A DNA stretch of 64,000 nucleotides from JAEUIT01 sp044220875 (lineage in GTDB: Bacteria > Planctomycetota > Phycisphaerae > Phycisphaerales > SM1A02). The stretch is from contig JBGAQH010000003.1 of the NCBI GenBank assembly GCA_044220875.1, positions 496,001 through 560,000 of the forward strand, written 5' to 3'. Positions 44,423-52,797 of this stretch are shown in pieces (positions within the stretch are counted from its first letter, which is position 1; the number at the start of each line of letters is the position of its first letter). The position numbers were made by a program, and so were the translations under genes. The notes under the pieces were generated by a model. It was not told where the DNA came from. It worked only from the letters and a program-made list of their open reading frames with translations, and did no database searches.

Positions 44423-45577
44423 TCAGAAGTGCAGGCGATACTCAAGGCGCGGCGTGGTCAGCTCCGTGACGAGATCGCGGAGGGCATCGCCGTCGATGGC
44501 ATCCGAGGCCGTCCGGCCGGCGTGCGCGGCGTCGCGTCCGGCGATGCGCTGGCCGAGGTCGGCGAAGCTCAATCCCAGCATCGATCCTCCGAACAGCGAT
44601 GCGGGCTCGTAGAGTCGGACCACGGCGGGGCCATTCGCGGGCAGGCTGGCACGGCGCTCGGCCTCGGCGATGGCGTCGTCGAGGTAGCCGACGGCGTCGA
44701 TCAGGCCGAGGTCCTTCGCCTCATCGGCTCCCACGACGCGACCGTCGAGCGCGGCGCGAAGCTTCGCCGTATCCGGCGCCTTCCCCGATCGGCCGGTCAT
44801 GACCCGATCGACGAACGTCTCGTAGGAACGGTCGAGCATGGCCTGAACGACGGCCTTGTCGGCGGTGTCCCAGGTGCGGTAGACGTCGTTGGCGTCGTCC
44901 TTGTGCGGCGAACCGGACGCTACCAGGGTCTCCGGCTTGACCCCGACCTTGGTCATGAGATCGCCAAAGGTGAGCACCGAGGCGATGACGCCGACGGAAC
45001 CGGTGATGGCTGTCGGTTCGCAGACGATCGCGTCGGCTCCGCAGCTCACATAGACCCCGCCCGACGCCGCGATGCCGCCGTAGCTCGCCACCACGGGCAC
45101 GCCCGATGCCTTGACGCGCTCGATGTCGCGCCACATGCGATCGCTCGGGCTCACCGCTCCGCCGGGACTGTCCACCCGAAGGACCACGGCGCGAATCGAG
45201 GTGTCGGCCAGCACGTGGGCGACGGCGCGGTGGAGCTCTTCGCTCGCCGCCTCGTTGATGGCGCCTTCGACGGCGATGACGGCAATGCGCTGGTGCGCGT
45301 CACCGGGGCGAACGGGACTCTCGAGGGGAAGTCCCTGTCCGCCCTGCGGCGCGAGTGCCGCAACGGCCCCGAAGAAGATGCCGACGACGAATGCAGCCGC
45401 GACGATGCCCAGCGTGAGCAGGAAGAGAAGGGCCTGCGCGAAACCGCCACGTTTGGCGACGACCTCAACGACCGTGCGGTGCGCGCTCGCGGCGGTGTTC
45501 GTCGCCGCATGGTTCGGGGAGAACGGCGACAGCCCCTGGGGGCCTATGCCGGGAGGCGGAGGAGGCAAGCTGGTCAT
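44423..45577 (-). CDS. sppA: Signal peptide peptidase SppA-type serine protease
   Basis: 384 aa, the short single-domain SppA form (Bacillus type about 335 aa). SppA is a membrane-bound Ser/Lys protease that degrades cleaved signal peptides. A Pro-rich cytoplasmic start (MTSLPPPPPGIGPQG) precedes one transmembrane span (AQALLFLLTLGIVAAAFVVG). The periplasmic domain has IAVIAVEGAI, VVLRVDSPGGAVSPSDRMWR, SYGGIAASGGVYVSCGADAI (nucleophilic Ser), ITGSVGVI and GSPHKDDANDVYRTWD (Lys). TACCAT on the minus strand ends 7 nt before the ATG with no clear Shine-Dalgarno sequence. A terminator for the upstream gene lies just beyond its start. Confidence 0.92.
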   Translation of the reverse strand: MTSLPPPPPGIGPQGLSPFSPNHAATNTAASAHRTVVEVVAKRGGFAQALLFLLTLGIVAAAFVVGIFFGAVAALAPQGGQGLPLESPVRPGDAHQRIAVIAVEGAINEAASEELHRAVAHVLADTSIRAVVLRVDSPGGAVSPSDRMWRDIERVKASGVPVVASYGGIAASGGVYVSCGADAIVCEPTAITGSVGVIASVLTFGDLMTKVGVKPETLVASGSPHKDDANDVYRTWDTADKAVVQAMLDRSYETFVDRVMTGRSGKAPDTAKLRAALDGRVVGADEAKDLGLIDAVGYLDDAIAEAERRASLPANGPAVVRLYEPASLFGGSMLGLSFADLGQRIAGRDAAHAGRTASDAIDGDALRDLVTELTTPRLEYRLHF

Positions 45578-45634
45578 GCCCGCGATGGTAACGCGAGGTT
45601 TTTCGACTCCTCGAATTCACCGGGAAACGGCCAG

Positions 45635-45666
45635 AAAAAACTCGCCGCCGTTCGAACGGCGGCGAG
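45635..45666 (-). terminator. Rho-independent terminator of the CvpA-like gene
   Basis: A perfect palindrome at 45641-45666, CTCGCCGCCG and its complement around TTCGAA, with six A on the plus strand at 45635-45640, so a T-run on the minus strand. It sits 70 bp after the stop at 45739. Confidence 0.85.
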
Positions 45667-45738
45667 TGTGGAAAAGTCCGGCGACGAGCGGCTCCCGTTG
45701 GTGCGGAGCATCGCCCGGATTCAGCGCATCGCCCGGAT

Positions 45739-47415
45739 TCAGCGCTTCGTCTGGACCTCGACCTTGAAGTCACAGTTGGCCAGCACGATGGTGCCCAGTC
45801 GCACGCTGACGATCTTGCGTCCGACGGTCACGCGATAGATCGCGTAGAGCTCGTGGCTGCCCGAGGAGGGCTGGAAGGGGAATTCCTTGATGGTCTGGAT
45901 GCCTTCCTTGGGGAGGGCCACCTGCACCGAGTCGGTCTGGATCCAGAGGTATCCGACGGGGGCGTAGGTCGCGCCGTCGGAATCGACCAGCAGGAGCGCC
46001 GCCTCTTCGCCCGCCTGCTTGCGGAAGTCCGAGCGGGTGTTCCAGACGTCAATGCTGCTGTCGCCGCGGGAGATGTTCAGGCGGAGGACCGAGGTGCCCT
46101 CAGCGGCGTAGATGCCGTTGATGCGATTGACCTTCGACGGCGGCTTGCCGCCCTTCTGGAAGTCATCCTTGCCGTAGGTCAGGTAGTTCTCCGACTGCTC
46201 CATGTTGCCGAGCTCGCCGACCGCGCCGTTGGCCGGGTTGATCGTGTAGTCGGAGACGAGGTCGCGGGCACGGATCAGCTTGCGGGTCGGATCCACAAGC
46301 GGCACATCGGTCGCGACGCGCGAATCGGAGCCGCGCATGACAAGGCGCAGGTCGCGGTCGTCGTAGTCCTGCGCGTCGGTGGGCTGGGCGAGCGCGAAGC
46401 GAAGGCCCTTGATCTGAATGAACGCCGGCGGCGTGTTCTGGCCGCCGATCTCGGCCGCCGGGAACGCGAAGAAGACTCGCGTCGACTGTTGGCCGGGGAC
46501 ATTCGAGGCAAAGCTCGTGATGTCGTCGAAGGGATAGATGTTCATCCCGGCGCCCGAATCGGAGGGCTGGCTGAATTCGAGCGGGAAGACGTAGCGAGGC
46601 GCACGCGATTCGCCGGGGGCGAGTCGCTCGATCAGACGCACCTGCGAGGCGGAGATCGAGAGGATGCCGCCCGAGTCGGTGCCGGGCATGCCGAACTCCG
46701 CCTCCACCACCCACGCGCCCGGGGTGCCGGTCGGGTTGCGGAAGTTGCTGGAGTAGAACAGGCGGTTGATCGTCACGCCCTTCGGCGGGAGCGACGTTCG
46801 GGCCTTGCCGCCCGCAAACGAATCGCGATAGAGGCCGTAGGCCATGTCCGAAAGGCCCGGATAGGCAGTACGCAGCGATGCGCCGAACTCCGGGGCGAGC
46901 GCTCCGGCGGAGAGGAGCGAGTAGAACTGCTCCGTGATCCTGTGCATCGGCACCCAGAGATTCTGGTTGCCCGCGTCGGGCTGGCCGCGGGTGGTCATCG
47001 TCCGGACGGTGCCCTCGTAGCCCATGACGTCCTTGGCCGACTTCACGAAGCCGCCGCCGATCAGAAGCATGCCAATGGTCAGCACGCCGCTCGCGGCGCC
47101 GAACGCGCCGCCGACCGAGTAGTGCGCCCACTGCGGGAAGTTCAGGTTGTTCGGCACCAGTTTGTCGCAGGCGAGTCGGGCCAGGAAGAGGAACAGCGAG
47201 AAGGGCCCCAGGAGCGCAATGCCCCACGCGTAGTCGGAGGCGAAGTCGCTGTCGAGCATCTTCACCGCCAGCGGCTCCCACACCGCGAAGGCGAGGGCGC
47301 CCGCCACCACGACGCAGACGAAATGGAGGACCGCGCTGAAGAGGCCTTGATTGATCCACCAATAGGCGATCAGGGCGACCAGTGCGATGAGGATGAGGTT
47401 GAAGGCGGCGAACAT
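45739..47415 (-). CDS. CvpA-like membrane protein with large soluble C-terminal domain
   Basis: 558 aa. The first 120 residues are four hydrophobic spans (LILIALVALIAYWWI, FVCVVVAGALAFAVWEPLAV, YAWGIALLGPFSLFLFLARL and GGAFGAASGVLTIGMLLIGG) in the CvpA/colicin V production pattern. CvpA proteins are small inner-membrane proteins (about 160 aa) linked to colicin V export and envelope stress. Here a beta-rich soluble part of about 430 residues follows, with a signature-free sequence containing LYRDSFAGGKARTSLPPKG and SQVRLIERLAPGESRAPRYV. It reads like an interaction module, and such extended forms seem common in planctomycetes; this is a recollection I cannot test. It is the third gene of the locus with PilT and the pseudo-GspE. 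Confidence 0.7.
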   Translation of the reverse strand: MFAAFNLILIALVALIAYWWINQGLFSAVLHFVCVVVAGALAFAVWEPLAVKMLDSDFASDYAWGIALLGPFSLFLFLARLACDKLVPNNLNFPQWAHYSVGGAFGAASGVLTIGMLLIGGGFVKSAKDVMGYEGTVRTMTTRGQPDAGNQNLWVPMHRITEQFYSLLSAGALAPEFGASLRTAYPGLSDMAYGLYRDSFAGGKARTSLPPKGVTINRLFYSSNFRNPTGTPGAWVVEAEFGMPGTDSGGILSISASQVRLIERLAPGESRAPRYVFPLEFSQPSDSGAGMNIYPFDDITSFASNVPGQQSTRVFFAFPAAEIGGQNTPPAFIQIKGLRFALAQPTDAQDYDDRDLRLVMRGSDSRVATDVPLVDPTRKLIRARDLVSDYTINPANGAVGELGNMEQSENYLTYGKDDFQKGGKPPSKVNRINGIYAAEGTSVLRLNISRGDSSIDVWNTRSDFRKQAGEEAALLLVDSDGATYAPVGYLWIQTDSVQVALPKEGIQTIKEFPFQPSSGSHELYAIYRVTVGRKIVSVRLGTIVLANCDFKVEVQTKR

Positions 47416-47528
47416 GCGGTGTGTTCCGGCACTTTCCGGCGGTGATGCGTGTCAGGGGAGGGGCGAGGCGGCGAAGCGGTCGTGACTCGAAGGTCGCGTC
47501 GGGAAGGTCACGACGGAAACGGTCGCCC

Positions 47529-49259
47529 CTACGAGGTCTTGGTGGCGACGCCGGCGCTCTTGGACGCCGGCGGCGGGAAGACGCGAATGAGCTCCTCGAT
47601 CGTGGTGACGCCGTTTCGCACCTTCTCCATGGCAGCCTCCTGGAGCTGCACGAGCTTGTGCTCGCGGCGGGCGTAGGCGTAGGCGCTCTTGAAGTCGCCG
47701 TCCGCGAGCATCTGTCGCATCGCGTCGTCGATCAGCATGATCTCGTAGCAGGCAGTCATGCCGAAGAAGCCGGTGCCCTGGCAGACCGGGCAGTCCTCGA
47801 CGCGGTTCTTGACCTGCACCTTGCCGTTGGCTCGGAAGAGGTTGACGGACTTGCCCTGCGGCACGCCGAGACGCTTGAGGAGGTCGGGCGTCGGCTGCAG
47901 TGGCTGGCGGCAGGCCTCACAGACCTTGCGGATGAGCCGCTGGTGGCTGATGCCGACGAGGCCCTTCGCCGCGGCCTTGAGGTCGCCGACCGCTCGGAAC
48001 CATTCGGCCACGGCGGCGCCGATCGACTCCGACGGCACGCCGATGTAGAGAAGGGGACCGGCAATGCCCGGATTCGACGCGATGCGTCCGACGTTCGGGT
48101 CGGTCGCGTCCGCGACGTAGACGACGTCCGGATCGCGGCGGAGAATCGACTGCAGGTTGGTCGCAAAATCGACCGTGGGATTGGCCGGATTGAACTGGGC
48201 GTGGTCGACGCCTTCCAACTGCAGCTCGACGGTCTTCTCAAGCGTCTTGATGTTGCAGGTGTACGCGTCGTGGCGGGAGAGGAAGCTGTACGCGGTGGTC
48301 GTCAGACCCTGACCCGGCAGCGCCGAGATCAGGAAGACGCCATGGCGCTTGGCCGTGTCCTGCAGGCTTCGCAGCGACTCGAGCTGCGAGGTCAGTAGGC
48401 CGAGGGAGTCGAAGGAGACCTGCAGCGTCTTCGCCCGATCGAAGTCGACGCGAAGGGCCGGGCCTGCGCTCGAGCCCCACACGGCGACGGTCGCAAGGGC
48501 GTCGCGGGTCGGTCCCGAAACCTTCATCTCGGCGACCTGCCGACGGCGACGGTCATCGAGGTTGAGCCCGGCCATCTTCTTCAGGTAATCGATCGCCTCG
48601 ACGGCGGCCTGCGGAGCGATCGGTTCGCCCTTCACCCGTACGCCATCGATCGTATGCAGCGGCACGAGCGGCTGCTGCGGCGACGTCGCGACAAGGTCAA
48701 GCCGCGAGACGCGGCGCGAGAGCGCCGGAAGGAGCACCGACTCGAGGGCCATGTGCACCGCGTACTCGGGGGTGTCGCGCTGCGGCACCGACTGCGGCTT
48801 GCCGGAGGGAGAGAAGAACTTGATCGCCGCCTCGGCGGTCGCCTTGCGGGCCTTGCGCTCCTCCATCGACTTCTTGAAGCTGTCGGAGACGATCTGGAAC
48901 TTTGCGTTGGCGGGCACTCGCTTGTCGCGGTACTGCCAATACCCCCAGAGCGTGCCGGCCAGGATGATCATCATCACCGGCCAGCCGATCCAGAAGATCG
49001 GAATGGCCAGCACCGCCACGAGGGCGATCGCCGCCGAAGCGACGAGAATCCCGTTCCACATCGTGACCGGGAAGAGGTACTTCCGCGCGTCGGGTTCGAC
49101 TTTCGTCGCCATCCAACAGTACGGAATCATCGTGCCCACCAGCAGAACTGGCTTGATGTACGAGAGCAGCGAGTAGGTCACGACCTGCTGGGCAAGCAGA
49201 AAAAGCGAGTCAGGCGACCCGCTCGAGACCCAGGCTGAGGCAAAGTGTTGGTCGATCAT
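47529..49259 (-). CDS. Membrane-anchored GspE/PulE-like protein with degenerate ATPase site
   Basis: 576 aa. Residues about 30-108 form hydrophobic spans (VVTYSLLSYIKPVLLVGTMI; GILVASAAIALVAVLAIPIF; GWPVMMIILAGTLWGYW), not found in normal GspE. Residues about 150-300 resemble the N2 domain, and 300-500 the ATPase core. The Walker A loop reads ALPGQGLTTT (313-322), with Leu319 where the invariant Lys should be, and the Walker B region reads RRDPDVVYVADATDP, without the usual G-E-x-R-D. The zinc module is kept: CEAC (447-450) and CPVC (490-493), the latter followed by GTGFFGMTACYEIM. The C-terminal helices match the family. It is likely a structural or regulatory pseudo-ATPase; it lies between PilT and the CvpA-like gene. 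Confidence 0.8.
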   Translation of the reverse strand: MIDQHFASAWVSSGSPDSLFLLAQQVVTYSLLSYIKPVLLVGTMIPYCWMATKVEPDARKYLFPVTMWNGILVASAAIALVAVLAIPIFWIGWPVMMIILAGTLWGYWQYRDKRVPANAKFQIVSDSFKKSMEERKARKATAEAAIKFFSPSGKPQSVPQRDTPEYAVHMALESVLLPALSRRVSRLDLVATSPQQPLVPLHTIDGVRVKGEPIAPQAAVEAIDYLKKMAGLNLDDRRRRQVAEMKVSGPTRDALATVAVWGSSAGPALRVDFDRAKTLQVSFDSLGLLTSQLESLRSLQDTAKRHGVFLISALPGQGLTTTAYSFLSRHDAYTCNIKTLEKTVELQLEGVDHAQFNPANPTVDFATNLQSILRRDPDVVYVADATDPNVGRIASNPGIAGPLLYIGVPSESIGAAVAEWFRAVGDLKAAAKGLVGISHQRLIRKVCEACRQPLQPTPDLLKRLGVPQGKSVNLFRANGKVQVKNRVEDCPVCQGTGFFGMTACYEIMLIDDAMRQMLADGDFKSAYAYARREHKLVQLQEAAMEKVRNGVTTIEELIRVFPPPASKSAGVATKTS

Positions 49260-49353
49260 CGTGCGGCCGTTGGCTGGCGAGGTCGGTTTCGATGAGAGGA
49301 GAGCGAGGGGAGCGGAGGCCGTCGGGGCGACTCGGGAGAACGCCCCGGGACGG

Positions 49354-49377
49354 GCCCTTCGGGAACACCCGAAGGGC
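49354..49377 (-). terminator. Hairpin between pilT-like and pseudo-gspE genes
   Basis: A perfect 10-bp inverted repeat, GCCCTTCGGG (49354-49363) and CCCGAAGGGC (49368-49377), with a 4-nt loop, just downstream of the PilT-like stop on the minus strand. No T-run follows, so it may attenuate and not end transcription into the next gene. Confidence 0.5.
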
Positions 49378-49384
49378 GGGGCCG

Positions 49385-50518
49385 TTACGAGATGCCCTTG
49401 AGGCGCATCTTGAGTTCCTCGGGCTTCGGAGTGGCTTCGAGGGCGATCTTGGCGTGAATGTATTCCTGTTCCACAAGTCTCACAAGACTCGTGGTGAAGT
49501 CCACCATGCCCTCCTCATGGCTCTGCTTGATGATGTCGAGCAGTTCGCCCTCGCGTCCTTCGAGGATGTACTTCTGGACACCCGGCGTGTTCCTGAGGAT
49601 CTCCAGCGCCGGGATGCGCGGGATGTTCTCGTGCAGGGTCGGGAGCAGCTTCTGGTAGACGATCGCTCGAAGGTTGTACGCAAGGAGCTTTCGAATCTGG
49701 TCGCGCTCGCCCTCGGGGAAGAGGTCGTAGATGCGGCCGAAGGTCTGCCAGGCGCTGGAGGCGTGGATGGTGCCGAAGACCAAGTGGCCCGTCTCGGCGG
49801 CGCGGATCGCCGCCTCGAACGTCTCGTAGTCGCGCATTTCGCCGACCAGCACGACGTCGGGGTTTTCGCGGACGAGGGCGCGAAGGGCCTCGTTGAAGTT
49901 GACGCAGTCGATGCCGACCTCGCGCTGGTTGATCGTCGCCTTGTCGTCGTTGAAGATGTATTCGATCGGGTCTTCGATGGTGACGATGTGGACGCGCTTT
50001 CGCTCGTTCACGTACTGGAGCATCGCGGCGATCGAGGTCGACTTGCCGGAGCCGGTGACGCCGGAGAAGAGGATGAGCCCCTGGGCGCTCATCGCGACGT
50101 CGCCGAGAATCGACGGCAGGTAGAGGTCCTCGAAGCGCTTGATGTTGCTCGTGATGAGACGGGCTGCCACCGAGGGCTTGCCGCGGGCCATGAAGAGGTT
50201 CACGCGGAAGCGGTTGCGGTCGTCGTAGTCGTAGGCGAAGTCCATCGAGCCGTGGGCGGCGAAGACGCTGTACTGCTTTTCGTCCAGGATGTCCTTGGCG
50301 ATCTGGAACATCTGGTCGGTCGAGGTCGGCGGCGTCTCGAGCTTCTTCAGCGAGCCGCGCAACCGGACCTTCGGGCAGGTCTCGCTCTTCAGGATGAGGT
50401 CGCTGCCGCCGAAGCGGATGATCGCGTCGAGGTAGCTGCGCCAGAGCTTCTCGCCCTCGCCGGCGACCGTTCCGCGGTCGTGGTGGACGGGATTGGCAGT
50501 CAGCTCGGTTCGTTCCAC
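49385..50518 (-). CDS. PilT/PilU-like type IV pilus retraction ATPase
   Basis: 377 aa from GTG 50518, which has GGAG 8 nt upstream; the open frame goes 174 codons further upstream but is low-complexity there. Domains: the PilT N-terminal (FGGSDLILKSETCPKVRLRG), Walker A GVTGSGKST (Lys159), VTIEDPIEYIFNDDKATINQ, Walker B VGEMRD and AAETGHLVFGTIHASSA. It lacks a zinc module. All catalytic residues are present, so it should be active. The last 60 residues (HEEGMVDFTTSLVRLVEQEY) resemble PilU. The upstream 500 bp contain tandem repeats; the pseudo-GspE and CvpA-like genes follow. The first PilT of the window (516-1634) is different enough to be a paralogue. Confidence 0.9.
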   Translation of the reverse strand: MERTELTANPVHHDRGTVAGEGEKLWRSYLDAIIRFGGSDLILKSETCPKVRLRGSLKKLETPPTSTDQMFQIAKDILDEKQYSVFAAHGSMDFAYDYDDRNRFRVNLFMARGKPSVAARLITSNIKRFEDLYLPSILGDVAMSAQGLILFSGVTGSGKSTSIAAMLQYVNERKRVHIVTIEDPIEYIFNDDKATINQREVGIDCVNFNEALRALVRENPDVVLVGEMRDYETFEAAIRAAETGHLVFGTIHASSAWQTFGRIYDLFPEGERDQIRKLLAYNLRAIVYQKLLPTLHENIPRIPALEILRNTPGVQKYILEGREGELLDIIKQSHEEGMVDFTTSLVRLVEQEYIHAKIALEATPKPEELKMRLKGIS

Positions 50519-51011
50519 AGGCAATGCTCCGCGGGCCTCGATGCCCGCACTTGGGGGAATGGTCGATTCGCAGACGTCAGGCGGCCGAGGCGACACGATC
50601 GAGGGCCGCCTCGTGTGAGGGGCACCGACCGCATGCGCGATCTCGCCGCCGTTGCCGGAACGGGCCGCCGTTGCCGGAACGATCCGCCGTTGACGGAACG
50701 ATCGGTCGTTGGCCCGCGCGGCGCCCTTTCTGGCCCTTCGCGGCTCCGTCGGGTGCGCTCGTCGCAGGCGCGGCGATCGCACGGGCCGGAGTCGCAAGAA
50801 GGTATCAGAACGACCTCCGATGCGCCCCGCATCGGGGCACTCGGCGCGAAGAAACGTACGCCGCGCGATGGGGGGCTGGTTCCACGGCATTCGAAGATCG
50901 CCGGTGGGACAGCGCGTTGCGGTCGGGGTGGAGCGCGGGGTGAATGCTTGAGCGGGTGGGCATCTGCCGCACATCGGGCGGTCCGGCGTCGCGGCGCAGC
51001 CCCGCCTGCCG
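50519..51011. other. 493-bp intergenic region between divergent pilT-like and guaB genes
   Basis: Apart from the tandem repeat at 50645-50710 and the guaB promoter at its right end I see no gene. The PilT-like frame could be extended in through this stretch, but its codons there are Arg/Pro/Ala-rich and match nothing. Confidence 0.5.
50645..50710. repeat. 19-bp tandem repeat, three copies plus part of a fourth
   Basis: GCCGCCGTTGCCGGAACGG (50645-50663), then copies at 50664-50682 and 50683-50701 with one and two changes, then TCGGTCGTT as a partial fourth. It lies between two divergent genes and is not a multiple of three long, so it is not coding. Confidence 0.8.
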
Positions 51012-51041
51012 TTGACAATGGTCGCGACGCGCTGGGACACT
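51012..51041 (+). promoter_or_regulatory. guaB promoter
   Basis: TTGACA at 51012-51017 is a perfect -35, followed after 18 bp by GACACT (51036-51041) as a weak -10. The ATG at 51048 is only 6 nt past the -10, so the transcript would be (nearly) leaderless. Confidence 0.6.
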
Positions 51042-51047
51042 CACCTG

Positions 51048-52535
51048 ATGGAGCACAAGATTGTCCAGGACGGCGTCACCTTCGATGACGTTCTCTTGAT
51101 TCCCGCGATGTCGTCGGTCACTCCCGATCGAGCGGATACCTCGACCCGCCTGACCCGCAACATTCGGCTGAATATCCCGCTGATGTCAGCGCCGATGGAC
51201 ACGGTGACCGAGTCCACGCTGGCGATCGCGCTGGCCCAGGAGGGCGGGATCGGCATCATTCACAAGAACATGTCGCCGGTGCGACAGGCCCGCGAGGTGG
51301 CGAAGGTGAAGCGGAGCGAGAACGGGGTCATCACCGACCCCGTGACCCTCTCGCCGGACGACACCATCGCCCGCGCCGCCGCACTCATGGCGGAACAGAA
51401 CGTCTCGGGATTCCCGGTCACGTCCGACGGGACGAGCAAGGGGGAAGTCGTCGGCATCCTCACTCGCCGCGACATGAAGTTCCTCCACGGCCGCGACGAC
51501 TCCGGTCGCGTCGGGGACGTCATGACGCGGGGCAACCTCGTCACCGCTCCGGCCGACACGACCCTCGAGGCCGCAGAGCGAATCCTCAATCGGGCCCGGG
51601 TGGAGAAGCTCCTCCTGGTCGACGAGAAGCGTCGGCTGCGGGGGCTCATCACCATGCGGGACATCGAGAACGTGACGAAGCACCCCAACGCCTGTCGCGA
51701 CAGCCGGGGCCGGCTTCGGGTCGGCGCGGCGGTGGGGGTGATGCAGCTCGACCGGGTTGAGGCCCTCGTCAACGCCGAGGTGGACGTCATCGTCGTCGAT
51801 ACCGCCCACGGTCACAGCGAGAACGTCATCCGCACCGTCGAACAGATTCGCCAACGCTACGACATAGACATCATCGCCGGCAACATTGCCACCGAAGCGG
51901 GCGCCGAGGCGCTGATCAAGGCCGGTGCCGATGCGGTGAAGGTGGGCATCGGACCGGGCTCGATCTGCACGACGCGCGTGGTCACGGGCGTCGGCATGCC
52001 CCAGATCACCGCGATCATGAACGCCGTCAAGGCTGCGGAGCGGGCGGACGTGCCGGTCATCGCCGACGGCGGCGTTCGGCAGTCGGGGGACATTGCCAAG
52101 GCCCTGGCGGCGGGGGCGTCCTCGGTGATGCTCGGCTCGCTCTTTGCAGGACTCGACGAGAGCCCGGGCGAACTGGTCCTCCATCGGGGGCGGCGCTTCA
52201 AGACCTACCGCGGCATGGGAAGCGAGGGGGCGATGGCCGCCGGCTCCAGCGATCGTTATGGACAGGGGCAGATCCGCGACACGAAGAAATTCGTTCCCGA
52301 GGGGGTCGAGGGTCGCGTGCCCTATCGGGGGCCGTTGGGCGATTTCGTCTATCAGATGGTCGGGGGCATCCGCAGTTCGATGGGCTATTGCGGATGCATG
52401 ACCATCGACGAGTTCCGCCAGCGGACCCGTTTCGTCCGGGTCACCAACGCCACGGTGGTCGAGAACCACCCCCACGACATCCAGATCACCAAGGAAAGCC
52501 CGAATTACAGCGTGATTCAGGCGATTCAGGACTAG
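51048..52535 (+). CDS. guaB: Inosine-5'-monophosphate dehydrogenase
   Basis: 495 aa from ATG 51048 (MEHKIVQDGVTFDDVLLIPA), the usual start of the family; the frame opens 12 codons earlier inside the -35 region. The enzyme oxidises IMP to XMP with NAD, the rate-limiting step of guanine nucleotide synthesis. Seen: the N-terminal barrel segment, two CBS domains (NVSGFPVTSDGTSKGEVVGI and VEKLLLVDEKRRLRGLITMR), the catalytic loop KVGIGPGSICTTRVVTGVG with Cys307, VIADGGVRQSGDIAKALAAG, MLGSLFAGLDESPGE and GRRFKTYRGMGSEGAM. A strong terminator follows. Confidence 0.97.
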   Translation: MEHKIVQDGVTFDDVLLIPAMSSVTPDRADTSTRLTRNIRLNIPLMSAPMDTVTESTLAIALAQEGGIGIIHKNMSPVRQAREVAKVKRSENGVITDPVTLSPDDTIARAAALMAEQNVSGFPVTSDGTSKGEVVGILTRRDMKFLHGRDDSGRVGDVMTRGNLVTAPADTTLEAAERILNRARVEKLLLVDEKRRLRGLITMRDIENVTKHPNACRDSRGRLRVGAAVGVMQLDRVEALVNAEVDVIVVDTAHGHSENVIRTVEQIRQRYDIDIIAGNIATEAGAEALIKAGADAVKVGIGPGSICTTRVVTGVGMPQITAIMNAVKAAERADVPVIADGGVRQSGDIAKALAAGASSVMLGSLFAGLDESPGELVLHRGRRFKTYRGMGSEGAMAAGSSDRYGQGQIRDTKKFVPEGVEGRVPYRGPLGDFVYQMVGGIRSSMGYCGCMTIDEFRQRTRFVRVTNATVVENHPHDIQITKESPNYSVIQAIQD

Positions 52536-52602
52536 GCCCGCCGACGGCCGGCCACCTCGATGGGGGCCGTTCCGCCGAGGCTGAACGGCATGGGTTGGAT
52601 CA

Positions 52603-52633
52603 ACAGGGCCGAGGTCGCCGACCTCGGCCCTGT
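52603..52633 (+). terminator. Terminator hairpin after guaB
   Basis: A perfect 14-bp stem, ACAGGGCCGAGGTC (52603-52616) and GACCTCGGCCCTGT (52620-52633), with a 3-nt loop. The first T-run comes only 13 bp later, so termination efficiency is uncertain. Confidence 0.7.
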
Positions 52634-52742
52634 CGGCGCGCCAGGACATTTTTGCCGGTGCGGATGAGAGGTACGGGGAGGTGCTTCGCACAGGTGGATG
52701 CCGGACGGCAGCGATGTCGAGACTCCGGCCACAACCAACCTG

Positions 52743-52782
52743 CCGCGGCAACGCGGACCAAGCCCCCCGCGGCAACGCGGAC
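52743..52782. repeat. Two direct copies of CCGCGGCAACGCGGAC
   Basis: Copies at 52743-52758 and 52767-52782, 24 bp apart, in the leader of the dockerin gene that starts at 52798. Each copy is itself partly palindromic (CCGCG...CGCGG), so it may form small hairpins or bind a regulator. Confidence 0.6.
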
Positions 52783-52797
52783 ATTGGAGACAGATCC

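Noticed and set aside
50645..50710. CRISPR array
   Set aside because: The 19-bp units are adjacent without spacers, so it is a simple tandem repeat.
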